From contig NZ_NFJW01000006.1 in the NCBI RefSeq assembly GCF_002160065.1, positions 79,446 to 143,445 of the forward strand: a DNA stretch of 64,000 nt. Direction: 5' to 3'. Of this stretch, positions 40,857 to 50,034 are shown in pieces. A program made the position numbers and the translations under genes. Every line of letters starts with the position of its first letter. The first letter of the stretch is position 1. Below the pieces are notes generated by a model. That model saw only the letters and a list, made by a program, of their open reading frames with translations, did not search any database and had not been told where the DNA came from. This stretch comes from Collinsella sp. An2. Lineage in GTDB: Bacteria; Actinomycetota; Coriobacteriia; Coriobacteriales; Coriobacteriaceae.

Positions 40857-41849
40857 TCACCTTCCCTCAGGATGCACAACCGGCACACCCACCTGCCTAC
40901 GGGCTTCGTCTAGAATACGCTGCACTGCTACGCTATGTCTCAACGCTTGTTCACCAGCAGCGTAATCGCCCATGTGCATAATCTCTGCAAAGCGTCGCAG
41001 CTCGTGATAAAGGCGCGGCACCGAACCATCCTCGGCAAACGATCCCTCTCCTCCGCGATACAGAGACCATGAAAACTCCGAGAACGCATTGGGCCGAGCC
41101 GTCGAATGAATGAATCCCTCATCTCCCTCAATGCTAATCGAATCGACGGTCTTGCAATCTTTTGCACCAATAAGTGAACAGACGAACGTCGGATAGGTCA
41201 TCACCAGCACGCCCGATGTATCAATGCCACGCTCGATGTTGGCGGTGTACGACACGCTCTCAGGCACGCCGAAAAGCCCCACCACGAAGTGAACGTTGTA
41301 GACATTCAAATCCATGAGCGCGCCGCCACTTTTAGCCGGGTCGAAGACCGGCGGTAGATCCCCGCGCTTAAATGCGTCATAGCGTCGCGAATATTGCGAA
41401 TAATTGAGCGCCACAATCTTGATATCACCAAGTCGCGGTACCAGAGTGTTCGCCATATCGTAAGCCGGCGTATATTGATTGCTGGTCGCTTCAAACAAAA
41501 AGAGGCCGCGTTCCTGAGCCAGCGTCGCCAACGACTCGGCCTCCTCAACGCACGAACAGAATGGTTTCTCGCATATTACCGACTTACCTTGCTCCAAAGC
41601 TTTCCGAGAGAAGTCGTAATGCAGCACATTGGGCACCGCAACATATATCACGTCAAGCGTCTCGTCAACGACCATCTTCTCATAGTCGAGATACACCCGA
41701 TCGATGTCGTAATCATCGGCAAGTGCATGCAAACGCCTCTCCATATCCGGCGTAGCGCAGATCGCCTTCACCTTCAGCTCCGAAATCTGCTGCTGAGCTT
41801 GGAGGAAAGCCGGAACGATGGTCCCTGCACCAGCTATCCCTACATTCAT
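40857..41849 (-). CDS. Gfo/Idh/MocA-family NAD(P)-dependent oxidoreductase
   Basis: This 330-residue enzyme has an N-terminal Rossmann fold (VGIAGAGTIVPAFLQA), the EKPF motif of the family (VICEKPFCSC), and the C-terminal substrate domain with GGALMDLNVYNVHFVVGLFG. Family members oxidise or isomerise sugars and inositols at a hydroxyl. Position after the PTS and phospho-beta-glucosidase genes suggests action on a glucoside-derived sugar; this is inference. Confidence 0.88.
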   Translation of the reverse strand: MNVGIAGAGTIVPAFLQAQQQISELKVKAICATPDMERRLHALADDYDIDRVYLDYEKMVVDETLDVIYVAVPNVLHYDFSRKALEQGKSVICEKPFCSCVEEAESLATLAQERGLFLFEATSNQYTPAYDMANTLVPRLGDIKIVALNYSQYSRRYDAFKRGDLPPVFDPAKSGGALMDLNVYNVHFVVGLFGVPESVSYTANIERGIDTSGVLVMTYPTFVCSLIGAKDCKTVDSISIEGDEGFIHSTARPNAFSEFSWSLYRGGEGSFAEDGSVPRLYHELRRFAEIMHMGDYAAGEQALRHSVAVQRILDEARRQVGVPVVHPEGR

Positions 41850-41872
41850 TGCTCTCTCCTTCAGTCAACAGG

Positions 41873-41912
41873 GCGCACTGCACCAAGTACGAGTACCGCA
41901 GGTGCAGCACGC
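41873..41912 (-). promoter_or_regulatory. intercistronic hairpin between GH1 and Gfo/Idh genes
   Basis: GCGCACTGCACC (41873-41884) pairs with GGTGCAGCACGC (41901-41912) apart from a two-base internal mismatch, around a 16-nt loop. It lies within the 75-base gap of the operon. There is no clear U-run, so it may be a processing or attenuation element that lowers downstream expression. Confidence 0.45.
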
Positions 41913-41924
41913 CTCAAGCTTGCT

Positions 41925-43358
<1,434 letters not shown>

Positions 43359-45326
43359 TTACGCTCCAATCAGAATCTGACCGCCTGCCATATCTACCGA
43401 CATAGCACCGGATGCTTTGGACACCACCACAGGCACAACCGTCGAATAGCCTTCTGCCTCGATGGCGGGAATGTCGAATTCGATGAGCAGCTGACCCTTA
43501 GCAACACGTTCTCCCTGCGTCACATGGGTGGTAAATCCACGGCCATTGAGTTTTACTGTGTCGATGCCTACATGAATGAGCACCTCGGTGCCATCATCGC
43601 TAGTAAGTCCAATAGCATGCCCGGTAGGAAACAACGCCGTCACGGTGCCATCACAGGGCGCAAGCACCTTGCCCTCACGTGGCAGAACGGCAAATCCATC
43701 ACCGAGAACGCCTGAGGAAAAAGCCTCGTCGGGCACCTGAGAAAGGGACACAACGCTTCCGGCAACAGGCGCATCGATGACCAACGTTGGCATCCCGCCA
43801 GCTTCGACCGTGCTGCCCGCAGCTCCGCCGTCGATGCTCGGTGCCTTTGCGAGAGGCATGGCATGCTGTGTAGGTTCAGCGATCTCCCCGGCAAGAAGCT
43901 CGTCCTCTTCGAGCGACTTCTCACGGTAAAACACGATCGTGAGGATAAATGCGACGAGCATGCCGACCACGATGCAGCAAGCCATCTTCACCACGCCGGA
44001 CATATCTCCCGTGTTGACATCAATGAAATTCGCGAGCGCAAACAGGCCGACACCACCGGAATAAATCCTGATCTGCATAAGACCAACGAGCGCACCCGCA
44101 ACGCCGGCGCCGATGCTAGCGCAAACAAAAGGAATCTTACGCGGAAGGCTAATGGAGTAAATTGCAGGCTCGGACACGCCGAAGATGGCAGAGATGAACG
44201 AGGACGTGCAGAGGCCCTTGACATTTTTATCGCGCGTCTTGAAGAAGACACCCATAGCAGCGGCACCCTGGCACCATGCTGCTGGGAAGTTGGGCGTAAT
44301 GAGCGTATCGTAGCCAAGCGTTGCAAAGTTGTTGTAGCGAAGCGGTGAGTAGGCCCAATGCAGACCAAAGATGACAAGCGTCTGATGCAGCAAGCCAAGC
44401 ACCAGTCCCTCAAGCCACGGCGCCATGCTATACAAAGACAGCGTGAACGAGGACAGCACCGAAGAGAGACCGCTGGTCACCGGGCCGATAACAACGAACA
44501 GCGCCGGAATGATAATGACGAGCGTGAAAAACGGAACCAGGAAAGAACGCACGATAGCAGGGATGATCCTCTTGAGCCAGCCCTCAACCTTTGAGGCACA
44601 CCATACTGCCACAATCACCGGAATAACTGTCTGCGCATAGGAATTGTTGGCCGGGAGGATTACCGGGATGCCAAAGAACGTGAAGCGATAATCCATGCCC
44701 AGAAACTGACCTATGACGTCCATTGACCCCAAAGACGTAAGGGCCGGAAGGCACATGATGAGGCCGATCATGATGCCCATCAGTTCTGAAAGCTTGAACT
44801 TGCGCGCCGCCGTGTAGCCAATGACAACCGGCAGGAAGTAGAACAGCGCGTCACCTGCGTTGTACCAGAAAAGATATGCACCGTCTGTTTGCGAGAACAA
44901 ACCAAGCGAAACCGCAGCCGCGCTCAAACCCTTGAGCATGCCCGCAGCGCAAAGGATGCCGATGAACGGCGTGAACACGCTTGTTACGATACCGACGAAC
45001 TTCGAGAAAAGCCCCTGTTTTTGCTGGGGTGCGTCCCCTCCATCTTCATCTACGGCTTCACCGGACACGATGCTCTCCAGGTGTCCTACCTTTACGACCT
45101 CGTCGAATACGTCCTCAACCTGAGAACCAATGACCACTTGATACTGGCCACCGCTCCGAATGACCTGTGCGACACCATCAGTATGCTGCAGCACGTCAGT
45201 GTTGGCTTTCGATTCATCTTTGAGCGTAAAACGAAGTCTGGTGATGCAATGCGTCAAGCCCACGATATTGCCTTTGCCACCCACATTCGTGATGATGATG
45301 TGGGCAAGGCCGCTGTATTTTCCCAC
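43359..45326 (-). CDS. bglF: beta-glucoside-specific PTS permease EIIBCA
   Basis: This 655-residue PTS transporter has domains in the order B-C-A. EIIB has its phosphorylated Cys27 in THCITRLRF. EIIC (about 100-460) has many helices and the GVSEPAIYSI signature. EIIA (about 510-655) has the phospho-His in VLIHVGIDTV. This domain order and sequence fit the BglF group, which imports and phosphorylates aryl- or disaccharide beta-glucosides. It heads a minus-strand operon of four genes and is divergent from an RpiR regulator. Confidence 0.92.
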   Translation of the reverse strand: MGKYSGLAHIIITNVGGKGNIVGLTHCITRLRFTLKDESKANTDVLQHTDGVAQVIRSGGQYQVVIGSQVEDVFDEVVKVGHLESIVSGEAVDEDGGDAPQQKQGLFSKFVGIVTSVFTPFIGILCAAGMLKGLSAAAVSLGLFSQTDGAYLFWYNAGDALFYFLPVVIGYTAARKFKLSELMGIMIGLIMCLPALTSLGSMDVIGQFLGMDYRFTFFGIPVILPANNSYAQTVIPVIVAVWCASKVEGWLKRIIPAIVRSFLVPFFTLVIIIPALFVVIGPVTSGLSSVLSSFTLSLYSMAPWLEGLVLGLLHQTLVIFGLHWAYSPLRYNNFATLGYDTLITPNFPAAWCQGAAAMGVFFKTRDKNVKGLCTSSFISAIFGVSEPAIYSISLPRKIPFVCASIGAGVAGALVGLMQIRIYSGGVGLFALANFIDVNTGDMSGVVKMACCIVVGMLVAFILTIVFYREKSLEEDELLAGEIAEPTQHAMPLAKAPSIDGGAAGSTVEAGGMPTLVIDAPVAGSVVSLSQVPDEAFSSGVLGDGFAVLPREGKVLAPCDGTVTALFPTGHAIGLTSDDGTEVLIHVGIDTVKLNGRGFTTHVTQGERVAKGQLLIEFDIPAIEAEGYSTVVPVVVSKASGAMSVDMAGGQILIGA

Positions 45327-45425
45327 AGCCTAGCTCCCTTCCAGCCAATGCTTTGCGTTGACAATACGTACCGTATCGGCTTCGCGCGGCACAGCATTTC
45401 GCATCTAGCACCCTATCGAGGGGTT

Positions 45426-45458
45426 ATTATCAGTTTTATGCGAAACGATGTTCCGCAT
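45426..45458 (-). promoter_or_regulatory. PTS promoter with operator dyad
   Basis: A near-perfect 21-bp dyad has arms ATGCGAAAC and GTTCCGCAT around GAT (45438-45458). On the minus strand GATAAT (plus 45426-45431) is a good -10, and the dyad covers the -35 position. It is the likely target of the divergent RpiR-type regulator. Confidence 0.55.
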
Positions 45459-45510
45459 TCGTGAGAGCATGGAACGGCGAGAAAACCTCAGTGGACCCGC
45501 CGCACACCAA

Positions 45511-45524
45511 TTTCGTCAGCGAAA
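45511..45524. promoter_or_regulatory. second dyad before the RpiR gene
   Basis: TTTCG-TCAG-CGAAA is a perfect 5-bp dyad 40 bases upstream of the RpiR-type gene. It shares the TTTCG/CGAAA core with the PTS-promoter dyad, suggesting autoregulation by the same protein. Confidence 0.5.
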
Positions 45525-45563
45525 ACGGTATGTTCGTCGCCCACCTACAAAACGGAGGCTGCT

Positions 45564-46445
45564 ATGCTGATATCACAAAAGATTGAACAGCTGGCCGTCA
45601 AACACGACGATTCTAGACGCGTCGTCGGCACATACCTGCTCAATGAGGGCATTGACGTGGAGTCACGCTCGATGCAACAGGTCGCCGATGAAACGTTTAC
45701 CTCCAAGTCCACTCTTGTGCGCATCGCAAAACAGTTAGGCTTTTCGGGATGGAACGCCCTCGTGCGAGCCTATGTCGATGAGCTGAAGTATCAAACCAGC
45801 CACTTCGCCACCAATGTCGATCACAACGTGCCCTTCGTAAAGACGAGCACGCCCCAGGCAATTCTTGATGCTCTATGCCAAATTCATATGGAGAGCGTCT
45901 GGCAGTCGCGACAAACCCAAAATGTCGGTACGATTATTCATGCTACCGATCTTATTTGGCACTCACGACGAGTCGCTCTGTTTGGCATCAGCGTGAACGA
46001 AATGCTGCTCAAGCTATTTCAGCGCAAGCTACTCACCATTGGCATCCCGGCGCTTATGGTCCCTCAGGCAGAGTACAAGCTTTTAGCCCATAGCCTTACC
46101 GACCATGACTGCGCCATCATGGTCTCATACTCCGGCTCGGGCAAGCAACGAACGCCCATGAACCTCATCCCCATCCTTGAGCTGAAAGGCACCCCCATCA
46201 TCGCCCTCACCAGCGAGGGAGATAACTATTTGCGTCAGCATGCTCAAGCAGTATTGAGCATCTGTTCTCAGGAAAAGCTGTACACCAAGGTATCGACGTT
46301 TTCGACTGAATCGTCTATCAGCTATTCGCTTGATTGCTTGTTCGCGATGCTTTTCGCACGTGACTATGACCGAAACCTCACCAACAAGGTTGCACTTGAG
46401 GAGTCGATTGAGACCAATCGCTACGCCACGAAAGAAACGCTCTAG
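45564..46445 (+). CDS. RpiR/MurR-family transcription regulator
   Basis: This 293-residue protein has an N-terminal HTH (SMQQVADETFTSKSTLVRIAKQLGFSGWNALVRAY) and a C-terminal SIS domain (RVALFGISVNEMLLKLFQRKL...CAIMVSYSGSGKQRTPMNLI) that binds phosphosugars. Such regulators sense the phosphorylated substrate of the adjacent pathway. It faces the PTS operon and two dyads lie between them. GGAGG precedes the ATG. BglF-type PTS genes more often have a BglG antiterminator; here none is seen. Confidence 0.88.
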   Translation: MLISQKIEQLAVKHDDSRRVVGTYLLNEGIDVESRSMQQVADETFTSKSTLVRIAKQLGFSGWNALVRAYVDELKYQTSHFATNVDHNVPFVKTSTPQAILDALCQIHMESVWQSRQTQNVGTIIHATDLIWHSRRVALFGISVNEMLLKLFQRKLLTIGIPALMVPQAEYKLLAHSLTDHDCAIMVSYSGSGKQRTPMNLIPILELKGTPIIALTSEGDNYLRQHAQAVLSICSQEKLYTKVSTFSTESSISYSLDCLFAMLFARDYDRNLTNKVALEESIETNRYATKETL

Positions 46446-46523
46446 TCGGGCAGCAATCAGATGATGCTGCTGGCGGGAATCTCGTCATTGCACCCCACCC
46501 CACGCCTCATCCTCAACAACAAA

Positions 46524-46563
46524 GGGGCCGTATGCAACGCCATTAAGCACTGCATACGGCCCC
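46524..46563. terminator. bidirectional terminator between RpiR and flavin reductase
   Basis: A 13-bp perfect stem, GGGGCCGTATGCA with TGCATACGGCCCC, has a 14-nt loop. On the minus strand it is followed by TTTGTTGTT. It lies between two convergent genes and can serve both. Confidence 0.85.
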
Positions 46564-46623
46564 GGATTCTTACCGACTCTCGAAATCCGCCTCGCGAAGC
46601 AAGCCCGAAATCAGGCCTCAGTT

Positions 46624-47127
46624 TTAGGCCTGATACGACGAAGCCTTCGGCGGCGTCTTGCCCTTCAGCGTCGAGTGATAGTACGCGTAGGTCAGCGGCT
46701 CCTCGTCGGAGAGCTTCTGCGCGTCGACGACCTCGCCAACGAACAGATAGTGCGTACCCACGTCTACGGTATCGATCAGCTTGCACGCGAAGACGGCGCA
46801 CACGTGCTCGGGCGAGTAGGGGCTCCCCACGGCGGATTCAGCGCATCCGTACTTCTCGAACTTGTCGTAGTCGGCGCTGGAGCGGAACCCGAAGTTACCG
46901 ATGTAGGGCATGTCGGCCGTCATATCGAGCGCCGTCACGGTAAACGCGCCCGCCTTCTGAATGACGCCCGTGGTCACATTGTCCTTGTGCACAGCCACCG
47001 TCATGCGCGGCGGCTCGGCGGTCACCTGCGTCGCCGTGTTGATGATGCAGCCTGCCTTCTTGCCGTCCGCCTCGGCAGATACGACATACAGGCCATAGGT
47101 CATCTTGAACAGTGCCGTGAGATCCAT
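46624..47127 (-). CDS. flavin reductase-like / High-molecular-weight-rubredoxin-type FMN-binding protein
   Basis: This 167-residue flavin reductase-fold protein starts LFKMTYGLYVVSAEADGKKAGCIINTATQVTAEPP, typical of FMN-binding flavin reductases, and contains the MTVAVHKDNVTTGVIQKAGAF segment. Similar domains form the N-terminal part of high-molecular-weight rubredoxins in anaerobes. The separate rubredoxin is 6.7 kb away. It likely binds FMN and shuttles electrons from NAD(P)H. GGGGAG precedes the start at 47127. Confidence 0.82.
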   Translation of the reverse strand: MDLTALFKMTYGLYVVSAEADGKKAGCIINTATQVTAEPPRMTVAVHKDNVTTGVIQKAGAFTVTALDMTADMPYIGNFGFRSSADYDKFEKYGCAESAVGSPYSPEHVCAVFACKLIDTVDVGTHYLFVGEVVDAQKLSDEEPLTYAYYHSTLKGKTPPKASSYQA

Positions 47128-47260
47128 ACCGTCTCCCCTCAATCGCGGAGGCCGGCGCGGCCTCCATAGTTATACCTATGAGGGTATCACAGTAGCATTT
47201 TCCCAACCGCAGAAGCCGGCCACGTTGCAAAAGATGCAGGCAAGCGGGCGGCGAGGCGGG

Positions 47261-48337
47261 CTACCGGGCGGAATGGAGCACGCAGTTGCGCCCAGCCTCA
47301 GGGAAGCACCGGCTGCACGAGACACAGCGCGGAACATAGGCTACATCGCGCTGCCAACGCGCGGGAAGGTCGGGTTCGCACACGAGCGGACGCGCAAGGC
47401 CGAAACCGCTGATTCCCGTTGTGTCCAGCAGCTCTTGCAGCTCGGGAGCAAGACGATTGCCTCCGGTCAGGATGACGGGGATGTCCACGAGCTCCGCCAA
47501 GCGCGCCGCATACGGGGCATAGAGGCAGTGCTGGCCGTCCGGCCCAGCGATGCGCACCTTGCCATAGGTTGTCCCGCTCACTTCAATGGCGTCGACGACC
47601 TTGGCAAACGCCTGCGAGACCACGAGGCTTTCGTCCTCGGTCATGCCGCCCGGCACGCCGTCCGAGCTGTTGATCTTGACGAGAATCGGAAAGTCCGGCC
47701 CCACGGCATCGCGAACTGCGCGCAAGACCTGAACGGGAAAGCGCATGCGTCCCTCAATCGAGCCGCCGTACTCGTCCTCGCGATGGTTCCACAGCGGGTT
47801 TAAGAACTGGCTGAGCAAGTAACCGTGCGCCGCATGCACCTCGACACCATCGAAGCCGGCCTGCTGCGCCCGACGTGCCGCAGCAGCAAAGTCCGCCGCA
47901 AGGGCATCCATGTCGGCGCGCGTCATGGCGCGGACCGACCGCGTCTCGTCGACAGGCGACACCCCGTCGGACGGCGCCCAGGCAGGACCCGTGAACGGCG
48001 GCTTGCCGGCGGTCGCACCGCAGTGCACGATCTGCGCGACGAAGCGAGTCCCCGTGGCGTGCACGGCCTCGGCCAGCTCGCGATATCCCGGCAGCACCTC
48101 ATCGCGATCCAGGCCGAGCATGCGGTCGCGACGATACTCATCCTCGCGCACGTAGGCAAAACTCGAGATGATGGTCCCTACCCCGCCCGATGCAAGCTCG
48201 CGGTAGATACGCATGATCTCGGGCGTCACCATGCCGTGGGCGTCGGACGCCCGCTCGTAGGTCGCAGCGCGAACCAGGCGGTTGCGTGCCGCAAGCCCCC
48301 CGATATGCAGCTCGTCAAAGAGCCCCTTGCCGCCCAT
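47261..48337 (-). CDS. NADH:flavin oxidoreductase, Old Yellow Enzyme family
   Basis: This is a 358-residue TIM-barrel flavoenzyme. Family blocks include GLAARNRLVRAATYE, GVGTIISSFAYV, QIVHCGATA, FDGVEVHAAHGYLLSQFLNPLWNHREDEYGGS and VILTGGNR. The end CVSCSRCFPEAGRNC resembles the start of the Fe-S segment of dienoyl-CoA reductase-type OYEs, but the large C-terminal FAD/NAD domains of those enzymes are absent. So it is a short OYE with a cysteine tail. It may reduce enones or dienes. It is 133 bases upstream of the flavin reductase and may be co-expressed. Confidence 0.88.
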   Translation of the reverse strand: MGGKGLFDELHIGGLAARNRLVRAATYERASDAHGMVTPEIMRIYRELASGGVGTIISSFAYVREDEYRRDRMLGLDRDEVLPGYRELAEAVHATGTRFVAQIVHCGATAGKPPFTGPAWAPSDGVSPVDETRSVRAMTRADMDALAADFAAAARRAQQAGFDGVEVHAAHGYLLSQFLNPLWNHREDEYGGSIEGRMRFPVQVLRAVRDAVGPDFPILVKINSSDGVPGGMTEDESLVVSQAFAKVVDAIEVSGTTYGKVRIAGPDGQHCLYAPYAARLAELVDIPVILTGGNRLAPELQELLDTTGISGFGLARPLVCEPDLPARWQRDVAYVPRCVSCSRCFPEAGRNCVLHSAR

Positions 48338-48466
48338 TTCGGCCCCTTTCTCAACAGATGGCGGTCCCTGCCGCCGCTCTTGTTCGGGCATTACCCGCCC
48401 ACAACAACGAAGCCTTGGCGGCGCGCGAACCACATACCGGCCGCATGCCGCCAAGGCTAAACACTG

Positions 48467-48937
48467 CTAGCGATTGCGCTCCTTCAGCGCGCGATCGATC
48501 TCGCGCTGCATGTCGCGCTTCGCCATGTCCTCGCGCTTGTCATAGAGTTTCTTGCCGCGTCCCAAACCCAGCAGAAGCTTCACGCGGCCGTCCTCGTTGA
48601 AGTAGAGTTCCAACGGCACCAGGGCATAACCGCGGTTTCGCAGCTTTGCATCCAGGTGGTCGATTTCCTTGCGATGCAAGAGCAGTTTGCGACGACGATC
48701 TGGATCGCGGTTGAAGATGCTGCCGTGGCTGTAGGGATGGATATGCACGCCCATAAGCCAGCATTCGCCGCCGCGGATGAGCGCGAACGTATCGCTGATC
48801 TGGCAAGCGCGCTCACGAAGGCTGCGAACTTCTGTTCCGGCAAGCTCCACGCCGCACTCGTACGTCTCCTCGATAAAGTACTCGTGCCGAGCAGAGCGGT
48901 TCTTCGCTATGGTCTTGCGCTCCTTACGACCGGGCAT
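48467..48937 (-). CDS. smpB: SsrA-binding protein SmpB
   Basis: This 156-residue protein partners tmRNA in rescue of stalled ribosomes. Sequence is canonical: KTIAKNRSARHEYFIEETYECGVELAGTEVRSLR, then DTFALIRGGECWLMGVHIHPY, KLLLHRKEI and VPLELYFNEDGRVKLLLGLGRGKKLYDKRE with a basic tail. The start MPGRKERK at 48937 overlaps the last 14 bases of the TPR gene. The longer frame is the reverse-frame copy of that gene's tail and is not used. No tmRNA gene was found in the window. Confidence 0.95.
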   Translation of the reverse strand: MPGRKERKTIAKNRSARHEYFIEETYECGVELAGTEVRSLRERACQISDTFALIRGGECWLMGVHIHPYSHGSIFNRDPDRRRKLLLHRKEIDHLDAKLRNRGYALVPLELYFNEDGRVKLLLGLGRGKKLYDKREDMAKRDMQREIDRALKERNR

Positions 48938-50006
48938 CGGCGCTCTCCCCCTCGCTGTGCGTAGCGGCGTTGCCGCCCGCCTCGGGCGCGGCGACGGCCT
49001 CGGGCGCGGCGTCGCCCGACGGCGCATCCCCGGCGGTATCGGTAGCGTCCGCGGTGCCGGCGTCAGCGCCCGCGGCATCCGCACCGCCGTCCTCTGAGTC
49101 ATCCTTCGAGGCGCCCTTCGCCGGACGCGTGACCACGAAATTCAGGTCGGCATGAGCCGCCTTCTCGCGGGCAAGTTCCTCGTCGGACTCGTGAATCAAC
49201 TTGATGAGCACCTTGGAAGCCGGCTCGCCCACCAGATCGCGGGCGCGCACGGTCAGGCGCGTTGCCTCGTTGCGGTCGCCTGCCGCAGCGGCGTCAGAGG
49301 CGCACATGAGCAGGCAGATCGCGATCTCGGCGTTGGGGCTCGTGGGAATGCCCTGCTGCATGAGCTCCGCCATGACATGGTCGTCCGTCAGCTCCTGCCA
49401 ATCGGGGTGCTCGGAGTTCAGACGGTTCATCAGGCGCACGGTACGGGTGTCGTCACCCGCTGTTCCCGCAGCCAGACGGGCGCATCCCACCGCTGCCGCC
49501 AGATTGTCCTCGTCCAGGAAGAACTGGCCCAGGTTGGCATACGCACGACCTCCCGCGACGGGGTAGGAAGCACGCTTGAGCACCGACACCGACAGGGCCG
49601 CCCACTCCTGCTTGTCCCCCAGCGCGCGGAAAAGCTCGGCGAGGTCCAGACGATAGTTGCAGTTCATGGGGTTCCAGCGCACGGCCTGCATGAGCATGTC
49701 GCGCGCAAGGACGTACTCCTGCTGGCGAATATAGGCAAACGCCAGGTCGGAATAGAGCCGGTCGAAGGGAACCTCCACCTGCACGAGCGTGCGCGGGTCG
49801 TCTTCGACCTTGCGATAGGCCAGGCGCTCGAAGGTATCGGCAAAGCTGAAGTACTGGGTGTCGTCGGTCGTCTGGCACTCAGCCTCTATGTATTCCTCGG
49901 CCTGGTCGCGCAGAGCAAGCAACATGGGCAGGGCGGTTCCCATGTCGCCCTGCGCCAAAAAGTTCTCGGCGTATTGGATGTTTTGCGCGGTGAACGGTAG
50001 GTCCAT
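48924..50006 (-). CDS. tetratricopeptide-repeat protein of unknown function
   Basis: This 360-residue protein has helical repeats resembling TPRs from about residue 65 to 240: LYSDLAFAYIRQQEYVLARDMLMQAVRWNP is the clearest unit, followed by YRLDLAELFRALGDKQEW. The C-terminal ~75 residues are a low-complexity Ala/Asp/Gly tail. It lies 28 bases after rnr, and its end overlaps smpB, placing it in an RNA-quality-control operon (rnr, TPR, smpB). A scaffold role is possible but unproven. GGAGGAG precedes ATG 50006. Confidence 0.82.
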   Translation of the reverse strand: MDLPFTAQNIQYAENFLAQGDMGTALPMLLALRDQAEEYIEAECQTTDDTQYFSFADTFERLAYRKVEDDPRTLVQVEVPFDRLYSDLAFAYIRQQEYVLARDMLMQAVRWNPMNCNYRLDLAELFRALGDKQEWAALSVSVLKRASYPVAGGRAYANLGQFFLDEDNLAAAVGCARLAAGTAGDDTRTVRLMNRLNSEHPDWQELTDDHVMAELMQQGIPTSPNAEIAICLLMCASDAAAAGDRNEATRLTVRARDLVGEPASKVLIKLIHESDEELAREKAAHADLNFVVTRPAKGASKDDSEDGGADAAGADAGTADATDTAGDAPSGDAAPEAVAAPEAGGNAATHSEGESADARS

Positions 50007-50034
50007 GGTAACTCCTCCGGAAACGGTCGAATCA

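Noticed and set aside
48467..49102. Longer smpB start at 49102
   Set aside because: The extra 55 residues are the antisense-frame reading of the neighbouring gene's Ala/Asp-rich tail; family start is at 48937.
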